Source: JAVJRN01 sp040218415
GTDB taxonomy: Bacteria; Bacteroidota; Bacteroidia; Cytophagales; Cyclobacteriaceae
Length of the DNA: 64,000 nt
Direction of reading: 5' to 3'
NCBI GenBank assembly: GCA_040218415.1
Contig: JAVJRN010000067.1
Coordinates: 62,001-126,000 of the forward strand
Position numbers and translations under genes: made by a program. Positions within the stretch are counted from its first letter, which is position 1, and each line of letters opens with the position of its first letter. This document shows positions 53,047 through 62,031 of this stretch, in pieces. The notes below the pieces were generated by a model, which saw nothing but the letters and a program-made list of their open reading frames with translations, searched no databases and was not told the origin of the DNA.

Positions 53047-54894
53047 TCATGTTTCCTCAAAGTCATCTTCATCTTCATCATTCAAACTATCATAATTAGG
53101 TTTTTTAATAAAATGGAGGGTTGACTCCTTGTCGATTTTACCGCTAAACCCAGATATTAAATCTACCGTTTTATCAGGGTGATGAAAAAGAATAGGAATA
53201 ATATGCTTGATGTGCTTTTCTTCAAACTCATCATATTCTTGTTGAGTTGAAAATTTACGCTCTTCGAAAGCATCCTGTTCTCTTAAATATTGAACCACAG
53301 CTACAAAATCATCTCTTGTCTTAAATAACACATTCTTAGGGAGTGGAACATTGCTGTTATCAGATTCTTCTTTGGATGCCAACCTGAATACTTTTTCTTC
53401 ACCAAGCTCTTTAGTAAACCATTTACATGCCATGTCATTTAGACCTGAATTGGATGTTAGAGCAGCTATTTTACCTATTTTGGACAAATCCAAATCTTCG
53501 AAGATCGCATCAGACAATATATTGGCTTGCATAGCTTTCAAGCCGAGCTTTTTTGACTCTTTTACATTTGGGAGGGAGGTATCTACCAAAATGGTGTAAA
53601 TGCCTAATTCTTTAAGTTTTAGTGCAATTTTTCGAGCAAGTTCATTCGCGCCTACGATCACTATGCCTTCAGGTTCTTTTCTTATGACACCTAACCATTT
53701 AGCTACTAATTTAGCAGAAGAACCCTGCAATACGACTGTTCCTACGATAATCAAAAATACCAAAGGCAATAAAATTTCTGACTCTTTAGCATCAACGACT
53801 TCTGTTTTTTGAATCAAATCAAGAGAGAAAAGTGAAGCCACTGCAGCCGCAACGATACCTTTAGGTCCAATCCATGATATAAAAGCAATTTCTCTCCAAG
53901 AAAGGCCAGACCCAAAGGAACTTAAAATAACACCTACTGGACGAATAATTAAAATGACTACCGCAAAAAGAATAATGCTGGCTGAACCCAATTTTTCAAT
54001 CTGAATAATGTCAATTCTTGAGGATAAAAGAATAAAAAGAACGGAAATTAAGATCGTGCTTATATCTTCTTTAAAGGAGAGAATATTTTTGAGTTCATCA
54101 AATTTAATATTTGCCAAAATGATGCCCATAACAGTAGCCGCCATTAAACCGGCTTCTTTATGAATGAGTTCGGAGAAAGCAAAAGTGAATATAACTAATC
54201 CTAGAGTGAAGACATTTCTAAGGTAGCCTGGTATTGCGTTATTTTTAATTACTGAATATAAGAAAAAAGCTCCCAATCCTCCGGCAACTATTCCTGCAGA
54301 GATGGTTACGAAAAAATCTTGGAAAACTTCCAATGGATATTCGCTACCATGCTTGGAAGACAATATGAACTCGTACATTAATACGGCAACCAAGGCACCA
54401 AACGGATCAATAAGAATTCCTTCCCACTTTAAGATAGTATTGATATTGGAGTTTGGCCTGACGTTTCTCAGAATAGGCAGAATAACAGTCGGTCCTGAAA
54501 CGATGATCAATGCACCAAATAAGAAGGACATTTTCCAACTAAGCCCCATGATAAAATGAGCAGCTATACCACCACCAAAAAAAGTAATTAATGCACCGAA
54601 AATAAGTAGGTTTCGTACCGTTCCAGCCAGATTTTGAATTTCTCTTAGATTCAGGGTGAGTCCTCCTTCAAAAAGGATCACGCCAACGGATATGGAGACA
54701 AAAGAAAACAACAGATCTCCAGAGAAAATAAAATCTCCATCAATCAACTTTGAGCCATCAGGCGTTAAAAAGGTAGAGATTGGACCTATAAAAAGGCCAA
54801 TGAGAATCAACGGAAGGATTGCAGGTTGCTTAATCTTCCATGCTAACCATTGCGCAAAAATCCCAAGAACAAGAATACTGGCTAATTCAAGCAT
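53047..54894 (-). CDS. CPA1-type cation:proton antiporter with a TrkA-N-like domain
   Basis: 615 residues. About twelve membrane helices (1-390) form a Na+/H+ exchanger domain with the conserved GPTVILPILRNV and an acidic helix (WEGILIDPFGALVAVL, Asp of the transport site). A cytosolic Rossmann-like domain follows (about 410-520: IVIVGANELARKIALKLKEL), then an acidic tail. It exchanges Na+ or K+ for H+ and may be gated by a nucleotide. It ends about 130 bases before the small exported gene. Confidence 0.9.
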   Translation of the reverse strand: MLELASILVLGIFAQWLAWKIKQPAILPLILIGLFIGPISTFLTPDGSKLIDGDFIFSGDLLFSFVSISVGVILFEGGLTLNLREIQNLAGTVRNLLIFGALITFFGGGIAAHFIMGLSWKMSFLFGALIIVSGPTVILPILRNVRPNSNINTILKWEGILIDPFGALVAVLMYEFILSSKHGSEYPLEVFQDFFVTISAGIVAGGLGAFFLYSVIKNNAIPGYLRNVFTLGLVIFTFAFSELIHKEAGLMAATVMGIILANIKFDELKNILSFKEDISTILISVLFILLSSRIDIIQIEKLGSASIILFAVVILIIRPVGVILSSFGSGLSWREIAFISWIGPKGIVAAAVASLFSLDLIQKTEVVDAKESEILLPLVFLIIVGTVVLQGSSAKLVAKWLGVIRKEPEGIVIVGANELARKIALKLKELGIYTILVDTSLPNVKESKKLGLKAMQANILSDAIFEDLDLSKIGKIAALTSNSGLNDMACKWFTKELGEEKVFRLASKEESDNSNVPLPKNVLFKTRDDFVAVVQYLREQDAFEERKFSTQQEYDEFEEKHIKHIIPILFHHPDKTVDLISGFSGKIDKESTLHFIKKPNYDSLNDEDEDDFEET

Positions 54895-55039
54895 TTTATG
54901 TTTTTTAGTTTTATCACGTAGTTACTAATGGAGGTTAAATTAGTCCAAAATCTAAAGTAAAAGCCATAAAACGAATAAATTCTTTTGGATATTGAATAGT
55001 TAAGATACTTCATACTTAAAGCTTGAAATTTGTTCACCT
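54895..55039. other. Intergenic before the kinase relic
   Basis: About 145 bases between the antiporter start and the decayed kinase; AT-rich, no gene or clear promoter motif seen. The remainder of the roughly 1-kb gap up to 55965 is the relic described separately. Confidence 0.4.
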
Positions 55040-55957
55040 ATGATAAAGCATTTCATCAATACCGATATAGTACCTACAGCTTTGAAAATAATTTTGCTCT
55101 TTTTCTTAACGCCATCTTTTTTACTTGTCAAATTAACCCTGAAACAATTCGAACAGAAGAATTGAATGTTTACAAAATGGCCTTGAAAGGCTGGTAGCTT
55201 AGCGAACTATATTGTTCGAAAGGCCAACCAAAAGATTTGTTAAATTCAAGATCAACTCATTCATACTGAAAAGTTGCCAAACTAGATGTTTTAATGGGGA
55301 TATTACTAATGAAACTAACAATTCGATCAACTATGTTCAGAGTGGATTTTATGGTATAAAATCAATCATCAAGAAATCTAAAAGGTCAGGCATGGAATTG
55401 GAGCCTTCTACTGAGGAGATCTAAGAAACGCTTCGCAATATACAGTGAGGTGTTGATCAAATCACTTGGATTTTTTATCAACTTTAATATTTAGCCAGAA
55501 AGATGCTAAACAAATGACCCCTTGTATCATTATTGCCAATTTTAATTCGTCTTTGTAAATATTAAATCACGAAATTCGCAACGTGCTTTCGATTATTATT
55601 AAATCGAAAGTGGAAGAAGCTGTAATTGTGTCTGATGAGGGTAAAATCTATCAGTTATTGGTAAATTTGTTGTCAAACGCGGCAAATTCTTTAGAAAACG
55701 GAGGTTTGATTATTATCAATGTGATTGATCGCCAGAACTTTGTAAATGTCCATATTTCAGATGCCGAGGTAGGTATATCAGAAAAAACTTGATAAAAACT
55801 TATGATCTTTTTTCACAAACCAACAACCTCGAAAGGATACTGGGTTTGTTTTTACCTTTATCACTAGGTAGTGGAAGATCGCTGTGATATAATAAAATTT
55901 AATTCAGTTCTTGGAAAAGGGACTACAGTTTTTATTAAATTCAAAAAGAATCATTAA
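55040..55957 (+). pseudogene. Decayed sensor histidine kinase
   Basis: Several frames together rebuild a kinase. An ATG at 55040 gives 41 residues with a membrane helix (uncertain part). QDQLIHTEKLPN at 55247-55282, in a new frame, is the coiled coil before the H box; NETNNSINYVQSGFYG in another frame fits HEINNPLNYI, with the phospho-His changed to Asn; a third part (55583-55792) has the N box VNLLSNAANSLENGG; and DRCDIIKFNSVLGKGTTVF at 55877-55957 is the kinase end. At least three frameshifts and stops, so it is inactive. It lies just upstream of a response regulator. Confidence 0.75.
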
Positions 55958-55965
55958 ATAGCCAT

Positions 55966-56319
55966 ATGAGTGTGAAACTTTTGTATATCGATGATGAGAA
56001 ACCAAATCTAATGTTGTTCAACATAACATTTAGAAATGAAATAGGTGTTGTAACCGCGAACAATGCTGCTGAGGGTTTGGAAATTCTCAAAAAAGATAAT
56101 GAAATCACCCATGTCATTTGTGACCTGCGCATGCCCAATATGGATGGAATAGAGTTTACAAAAGCGGCTAAGATGATAAGACCTGAAGTCTATTACTACT
56201 TACTTACAGGTTTTGACTTGAACGAAGAGATACAGTCTGCTTTAGATCTTGGACTGATCTCAAACTATTTTAAGAAGCCGTATAAAAAAGATCAGATACT
56301 CGAAATTTTGAATAAGTAA
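55966..56319 (+). CDS. Single-domain response regulator
   Basis: 117 residues, REC domain only. The acidic pocket is LLYIDDEKPN near the N terminus, the phospho-acceptor Asp in VICDLRMPNMDG (about residue 54), the Thr/Ser switch in YYLLTGFD and the Lys in YFKKPYKK near the end. No DNA-binding domain. Its kinase next door is decayed, so it is either an orphan served by another kinase or an element losing its role. The stop is 9 bases ahead of the oxidoreductase start. Confidence 0.85.
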   Translation: MSVKLLYIDDEKPNLMLFNITFRNEIGVVTANNAAEGLEILKKDNEITHVICDLRMPNMDGIEFTKAAKMIRPEVYYYLLTGFDLNEEIQSALDLGLISNYFKKPYKKDQILEILNK

Positions 56320-56327
56320 TTTCTAGC

Positions 56328-57347
56328 GTGATACGTCAGTCTTATCAAGTAAGCAAAGCAGGAAATATCAATCGGCTGAAGCTTATAGAACAAGAAGTTG
56401 CCTCACCGGGTGAGCATCAAATACAAATTCAAATAGCTTTTATAGGGCTAAATTTTGCTGACATTTTTGCTGTTTTAGGTTTGTATAGCGCCACGCCTCA
56501 AGGTTCATTTACACCAGGTCTAGAATGTTCTGGAAGAGTAATTGCCATAGGGGATAAAGTAACGCAATTTGAGATAGGAGATCAGGTAATGGCCGTGACA
56601 AGATTTGGAGGATACACAACACACCTCAATCTAGACCAGGATTATGCTGTAAAACTTCCCAATGATTGGACTTTGGCTGAAGGAGCTGGTTTTTTAGTGC
56701 AGGCACTTACTGCCTACTACGGTCTTTTCAATCTTGGTAATTTAAAATCAAAAGATACCGTGCTGATCCATAGCGCAGCAGGAGGAGTTGGCCTTTTGGC
56801 GAATCGAATGGTTCAAAAAGTAGGAGGTTACACCATTGGAACAATCGGTAGTTCCGCGAAAATTCCAAAACTAAAAGAAGAAGGATTTCAAGATTGGATT
56901 GTCAGAGACAAATATTTTGCTAGAAACCTCAAAGAGAAACTCGCTAGCCGTGAGCTTAATATTGTGATGGAATGTATTGGAGGAAAAGTCTTTAAAGCAG
57001 GTTATGAAAACCTTTCCCCAATGGGTAGAATGGTGATTTATGGCTCTGCGCGTTACGGTTCTAATCATAATTATCCAAATTGGCCTGCTCTTGTTTACAA
57101 ATACCTTACTCGCCCATTCGTAGACCCACAAGGCATGATTGAGTCTAATAAAGCAATATTAGGCTTTAATCTTATCTGGCTTTATGACAGAAAAGAATTG
57201 ATGAAGGAAGCCATTGAAGGACTTTTCCAATTGAATTTACCTCCACCTTTTGTGGGACACCAATTTTCTTTCAATGAACTAAAAAATGCAATTAAACTCT
57301 TTCAATCGGGAGCAACAACTGGTAAGGTTGTCGTTAAAGTGATATGA
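56328..57347 (+). CDS. Zinc-independent MDR oxidoreductase, quinone oxidoreductase/VAT-1-like
   Basis: 339 residues, GTG start. The N-terminal GroES-like half has GLNFADIFAVLGLYSATP and GLECSGRVIAIG; the nucleotide-binding loop is VLIHSAAGGVGLLANRMVQK (about 145). No zinc-ligand Cys set is evident, matching quinone reductase and VAT-1-type members. It reduces an unsaturated carbonyl or quinone with NADPH, substrate unknown. The stop overlaps the next ATG (ATGA), so the two are coupled. Confidence 0.85.
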   Translation: MIRQSYQVSKAGNINRLKLIEQEVASPGEHQIQIQIAFIGLNFADIFAVLGLYSATPQGSFTPGLECSGRVIAIGDKVTQFEIGDQVMAVTRFGGYTTHLNLDQDYAVKLPNDWTLAEGAGFLVQALTAYYGLFNLGNLKSKDTVLIHSAAGGVGLLANRMVQKVGGYTIGTIGSSAKIPKLKEEGFQDWIVRDKYFARNLKEKLASRELNIVMECIGGKVFKAGYENLSPMGRMVIYGSARYGSNHNYPNWPALVYKYLTRPFVDPQGMIESNKAILGFNLIWLYDRKELMKEAIEGLFQLNLPPPFVGHQFSFNELKNAIKLFQSGATTGKVVVKVI

Positions 57348-58903
57348 AGCTATTTTTGCAACTTATTTTCTCGCTATTCACCATCTGTGCTACCCACGCT
57401 CAAGAGGCGGAGGAAATTATTTACCAAAGAGCAACCAAAATCGAAATAGATCGGTTTTCCCCAAAAACTGACAACAACATTTTAAATATTAGCTCTAGCT
57501 TTTCCAAAGATACTTTACGTCAAATACCCTTTACCGACCAGCGAATAGTTAAGATTTCACTTGTTTATACTCAATTCAGCGAAGACAAAGCTTTTGATCA
57601 AGTGGCTCTGGATAAGCGAAGAATTAAACATTTGATTGAACTCAATCCACAGATAGCGGATAATCAGTTTATACAATGGTCATTAATAGAACAAACAGGC
57701 TGTAGGAGTTATCGAGCTTGTCTTGATTTTTTTCATGGTTTTGTTATTGAATATGCACCTTATCCTACCAAGGAGATGACCATTCTTGAGATTGATAGCG
57801 TCAAAAATGAGCTGAAACGATTTTATACAGCGCTCAATCAAAATCCAGAAGACTTGTCAATAACTTTTGAGGAGATACCCTGTGCTTATCCTAAATTCTC
57901 CTTTTCGGATGATATCATTGCTGAGCAGTTAGACAAATACTACAAATGTGATCAAAATTACAAGGCGAGAGTGTTTTTCACTGCTCAGGTGAATTATCTG
58001 GGAAGGCCAACGGCTGTGAAAGTTAATGGCTACCAGTACGAATGTGAAGAATTTCTAGCACACTTGCTATCCAAAATATTAAAGTGGGAGCGTGGCTTAG
58101 TCATCGGAAACCAACAATTTGGCTTAGAGGTGAAAGGGTCTGTTCAGTTTCCTTTGAAAAAAGGCAGTATTGAATTTTTAAAATATAATTTCCCAGAAAA
58201 CCTGATCACTAAGCATCGTATTATTCGTAGCTATCCAAAATGTTTAGCGTATGCTGTTGATACTTCCTTTCAAAAAGTGTTGACTCATTTGGAAAAAACG
58301 GCTGTTTTTAATGTTTTAGAACGAAACACCTCGAAACCTAAAGCACTTGTGGTAGATGCAACAGCCAGCATGTATCCATATACCACTGATTTGTTGAAAT
58401 GGGTCAAGGTGACAAAGAGAGAGGATCCTTTAAAATATGTATTCTTTAATGATGGAGATGACAAGAAAACTAAAGATAAGTGGATTGGGTCAACCGGAGG
58501 GATTTATACGGTATTTACAAAAGATTTCAATGAGGTGAAAAATACGCTTTTTGAGTCGATGAGAAATGGTGGAGGTGGTGATTTGCAAGAGAACAATATT
58601 GAAGCATTGCTGTCATTAAATGCAGGCTCAGATACAGTAATCATGATTGCTGATAACCTCAGCTTTCCGAGAGATATTGATTTGATAGATCAGTTTCAAG
58701 GGTATTTGATTGTTATTTTATGTGGAACTAAGCTCGGCATAAATACAGATTATTTAGATCTGGGAAGACGGTACAATATTTCCCTGCATACTTCGGAATC
58801 AGATTTAAATGACCTTGAATCCGTTAATATTGGTGAGATAATCAACATTGACGGACATCAATATCAACTTACGTATCAAGGTTTTGAACAGGTTTACCAA
58901 TGA
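57344..58903 (+). CDS. Exported protein with a vWA-like C-terminal domain
   Basis: 519 residues. Signal peptide ending TICATHAQ. Residues about 25-300 are not assigned to a family by me. From about 335 the sequence KALVVDATASMYPYTTDLL is a MIDAS-like start (DxTxS instead of DxSxS), then GGGGDLQENNIEALL and DTVIMIADNLSFPRDIDL, typical of von Willebrand A domains. It may bind a protein or metal ligand in the periplasm or outside. It is coupled to the oxidoreductase upstream by a 4-base overlap. Confidence 0.65.
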   Translation: MKLFLQLIFSLFTICATHAQEAEEIIYQRATKIEIDRFSPKTDNNILNISSSFSKDTLRQIPFTDQRIVKISLVYTQFSEDKAFDQVALDKRRIKHLIELNPQIADNQFIQWSLIEQTGCRSYRACLDFFHGFVIEYAPYPTKEMTILEIDSVKNELKRFYTALNQNPEDLSITFEEIPCAYPKFSFSDDIIAEQLDKYYKCDQNYKARVFFTAQVNYLGRPTAVKVNGYQYECEEFLAHLLSKILKWERGLVIGNQQFGLEVKGSVQFPLKKGSIEFLKYNFPENLITKHRIIRSYPKCLAYAVDTSFQKVLTHLEKTAVFNVLERNTSKPKALVVDATASMYPYTTDLLKWVKVTKREDPLKYVFFNDGDDKKTKDKWIGSTGGIYTVFTKDFNEVKNTLFESMRNGGGGDLQENNIEALLSLNAGSDTVIMIADNLSFPRDIDLIDQFQGYLIVILCGTKLGINTDYLDLGRRYNISLHTSESDLNDLESVNIGEIINIDGHQYQLTYQGFEQVYQ

Positions 58904-58992
58904 CCTCCACTTCTGAAAGCTAAGAGCCTTTCACCTAGTTATTTGCCTCGCCAGATTGAAACTCAAATTGTCCTATAATTGGTAAGGCGTAA

Positions 58993-61482
58993 TTATTGGA
59001 TTTTTGGTTTTCTCTTTACGCCACTAATGGCTTCTGCATTTAACGGATCCTCTGGCCAAAAATGTTTAGGGTATCTTCCTTTCAATTCTTTTTTCACTTC
59101 GAAATACGTTTTTGACCAAAAATTGGCTAAATCGGTCGTCACTTGTACAGGTTTAAAACCGGGGGAAAGTAGATGAATGAGTACTTCATTTCTACCCTCA
59201 TTGATTCTCGGAGTTTCTTTCTGACCGAAAAGCTCTTGAATCCGTGCAGCCAATATCGGCTTGTCGCCTATGGGAGAATACTGAAGCCTTATTTTTGAAC
59301 CACTTGGCACATTAATTTCAAAAGGCGCTAATTGATCGATAAGTGTAAGTTTCTCGAAGGTGAAAAAGTGATTTTTGACAGTTTGCGTCAGGTTTATTTT
59401 ATTAAGGTCCGAAATATTTCTGACCTGAGAGAGATGAGGCGAAAGCCATTCATCAGAGGTCTTAAGCAAGGTAGCTGTAGAGATATCTGGCCACTGCTCG
59501 TCTTTGCGCCAATGATTTAGGGAGATAATCCGGTTTTGAAAGTTTTGAAGTGCTTCTGGCCAGTTTAACAATTGCGCTCCATTCTTTTTTATTACTTCGA
59601 TGATGGCATTTGTAATTTCAGATCCTTCAACATCTGCGATAGGCGAGGACTTCAATACAATACTTCCAATTCTTAAATCTAAAGAAGCAACGATTTTATC
59701 TTCATCCAAGTCCCATTTGACGATTTTCTTGGTTTTCACCATTGGAGCCAAATCTTTTGGATTTAACGGAGACGCGAGAAATATTTTCCCAACACCCTCG
59801 CGAGCGTTCATATTGGCCACTGCTAACCAGCTTTCATAAGCCAGATCGTCTTTATGACCAGCCATGGCTAGTTTTCCATTGGCTAATTGGAATTGAGCAT
59901 TGTTTCCTGGTCTTGCGCAAGCTATTCTTTCTGGGTAGGCTTGTGCCAAAAGTAATCCGGTTTCGAACGCATCTACAGGGTCATTATCTTCCTCTGTATC
60001 GAATAAATTTCGATAAGATGAGGCAATTTTCTCAATTCGAGCCCATTTCTTATTATCGCGCCTTTCTTTTCTGAATCTTCTCAAAAACTCTATCCGATCG
60101 TTGATGTCTATGCCAGCTTCGTTTGACATAGGGTCACGCTCTTCAATCAATGCAGCAATATCACTTCCCAGCCCGATCAGATCTAACTTTTCAGCTTCCA
60201 AAAGCATATGCGCAATTCTCGGATGGCAGGGGAGGCTATTCATCCTTTTGCCATGGTTTGTGATGCTGTTGTTATCGATGGCTTCAAGTTGAATGAGCGT
60301 TTCTTTTGCGGCTAATAAGGCACCACGTGGTGGCGCGGTAATCCAGTCAAGACTATACGGGTCTTTGATTCCCCAAGAAACCAGATCAAGCGCTAAAGAG
60401 CATAGGTCTGCCTCCATGATTTCCGGTGTTCGGTAAGCCTGTAATCTTAAATCGGTTGCTTTTGACCAAAGCCTGTAACACACGCCATGGCTTAATCTTC
60501 CTGCTCGGCCAGCCCGCTGATCCGCGGAATCTTTTGATATTTGAATGGTCTCCAATCTCGACAAACCAGAATTATGATCAAACTTGGCAATTCGTCCATA
60601 GCCAGAATCGACCACCACTTTTACGCCTTCAATGGTGAGGCTTGTTTCTGCTATAGACGTAGCGAGTACAACTTTTCTGCGACCTTCCTTATTAGGCCGA
60701 ATAGCCGCAAATTGTTGCGCAGAAGGCAGCTGTCCAAAGAGAGGATGAATGCTTACATTGCCAATTTTTCCTTTCAGAAGTTCCTCGCATTTTTTTATTT
60801 CCCCCTGACCCGGGAAAAAGGCGAGTATGTCACCATCATGATTGTTAATGGCGCTTTTGATAGCTCTTGCGGCTATTTCAGGTAGCAACATCTCGTCTTG
60901 TTCACCTAAATATTTGATATCAACTGGATATTGTCGGCCTTTGCTTTCTATGAATGGCGCATTTAATTTCTCAGTAAGCCCTTGAATATTCAATGTGGCC
61001 GACATGACCAATATTCTTAGGTCGTCCCTAAGTATTTTTTGACATTCCCGCGCAAGAGCCAACGACACATCAGCATGTATACTTCGTTCATGAAACTCAT
61101 CAAAAATGATTAACCCAACGTCATCAAGTGCATTGTCACTTTGTAGCATCCGCACCAAAATCCCTTCAGTAATAACTTCGATTTGGGTAAGATCCGAAAT
61201 AGCTGTTTCAAATCGGATTCTATAGCCAATTTTTCCGCCCAATTTGTCATTTATAAGATTTGACATTCTTTGAGCAATGGTTTTAGCGGCCAATCTTCGT
61301 GGCTCAAGCATGATGATTTTTTTACCATTGAGCCACTGACTATTGAGCAAGCTGAGTGGCAATAAGGTGCTTTTTCCTGCCCCTGGAGGTGCACTAACAA
61401 TTAATGTATTGTTTTTTTTCAAAGAGTCACTTACTTCTCCAAGTACCTCCACAATAGGCAAGTCAAACTGATTAAAATCCAT
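58993..61482 (-). CDS. hrpB: ATP-dependent helicase HrpB
   Basis: 829 residues of a DEAH/RHA helicase. Motif I PPGAGKSTLLPLSLL, motif II IIFDEFHERSIHA, motif III VMSATLN, motif VI DQRAGRAGRLSHG, then a HA2-like part and the HrpB C-terminal domain ending SGVKRKPKIQ. RNA or DNA helicase of unknown cell function in most bacteria. Single gene, with a weak promoter-like element upstream. Confidence 0.95.
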   Translation of the reverse strand: MDFNQFDLPIVEVLGEVSDSLKKNNTLIVSAPPGAGKSTLLPLSLLNSQWLNGKKIIMLEPRRLAAKTIAQRMSNLINDKLGGKIGYRIRFETAISDLTQIEVITEGILVRMLQSDNALDDVGLIIFDEFHERSIHADVSLALARECQKILRDDLRILVMSATLNIQGLTEKLNAPFIESKGRQYPVDIKYLGEQDEMLLPEIAARAIKSAINNHDGDILAFFPGQGEIKKCEELLKGKIGNVSIHPLFGQLPSAQQFAAIRPNKEGRRKVVLATSIAETSLTIEGVKVVVDSGYGRIAKFDHNSGLSRLETIQISKDSADQRAGRAGRLSHGVCYRLWSKATDLRLQAYRTPEIMEADLCSLALDLVSWGIKDPYSLDWITAPPRGALLAAKETLIQLEAIDNNSITNHGKRMNSLPCHPRIAHMLLEAEKLDLIGLGSDIAALIEERDPMSNEAGIDINDRIEFLRRFRKERRDNKKWARIEKIASSYRNLFDTEEDNDPVDAFETGLLLAQAYPERIACARPGNNAQFQLANGKLAMAGHKDDLAYESWLAVANMNAREGVGKIFLASPLNPKDLAPMVKTKKIVKWDLDEDKIVASLDLRIGSIVLKSSPIADVEGSEITNAIIEVIKKNGAQLLNWPEALQNFQNRIISLNHWRKDEQWPDISTATLLKTSDEWLSPHLSQVRNISDLNKINLTQTVKNHFFTFEKLTLIDQLAPFEINVPSGSKIRLQYSPIGDKPILAARIQELFGQKETPRINEGRNEVLIHLLSPGFKPVQVTTDLANFWSKTYFEVKKELKGRYPKHFWPEDPLNAEAISGVKRKPKIQ

Positions 61483-61539
61483 TCATAAATTTTTTTAAAA
61501 ATAGAAAAGACCCTGTTTCGGATCTTGATACTTTATAGT

Positions 61540-61574
61540 CAAAACTAAGTTGTTTTATGATTTCCCCAGATCAA
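61540..61574 (-). promoter_or_regulatory. Promoter-like pair for hrpB
   Basis: Minus-strand TAGTTTTG (61540-61547) fits TAnnTTTG, with a TTG (61572-61574) 24 bases upstream, one base beyond the usual range. About 58 bases ahead of the hrpB ATG. Confidence 0.35.
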
Positions 61575-62001
61575 AATTCTTATTTGTTGACTTGTACTTT
61601 TAAGCTATATTGATTTTTAGATATCCATAAATACTAAACGAAGACCAAGTATTCGCGATGAAAATCTCTAAGTTAGTTTGCCCCTTTAATTTTCATCAAA
61701 TGAGTATCATTTCGTGGATAGAAAGTGATTTAAAGTTTACCGACCTATATTCATGATTTTCAACTTAGTTTTTGTAATTATTTTGCTGTTTCTTCTGGAT
61801 CCTTAGGGTTTGCAAAGGCAAAATTTTGTGCCATTTTACTGATCAATTCATCTTTTTATATGTTAGGACAAAAGCTAAAAGATGACCAATAAAAGTTGGA
61901 GTGTGGTTTATTTTCCGAATAAAAACAATCAAAATGTCCTGAAATTGACCTGAAAAAATAAAGTATTCAAAGATAATCAGGTGTTAACCGTAGATAAAGC
62001 T

Positions 62002-62009
62002 TACTTTTG
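62002..62009 (+). promoter_or_regulatory. -7 promoter element of the DEAD-box gene
   Basis: TACTTTTG is an exact TAnnTTTG match 22 bases before the TTG codon at 62032. Its position inside a longer open frame from 61981 argues for the shorter protein. Confidence 0.5.
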
Positions 62010-62031
62010 CGCTTCATTTAACATTTATTTC

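Larger units (their letters stand above)
61483..62031. other. Intergenic region ahead of the DEAD-box gene
   Basis: About 550 bases between divergent hrpB and the DEAD-box helicase. It contains the hrpB-side element TAGTTTTG (61540-61547, minus strand), a 32-codon plus-strand frame at 61658-61756, a short minus-strand frame at 61778-61834 and the promoter element at 62002-62009. None of the short frames is convincing. A long 5' leader or small RNA is possible; I see no named structure. Confidence 0.4.

Noticed and set aside
55212..55424. Separate 70-codon open frame
   Set aside because: It contains the degenerate H-box region of the decayed histidine kinase in one of its frames, so it is part of that relic and not a gene.
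59742..60885. Several 70-114 codon plus-strand frames within hrpB
   Set aside because: Antisense shadows of a conserved helicase.
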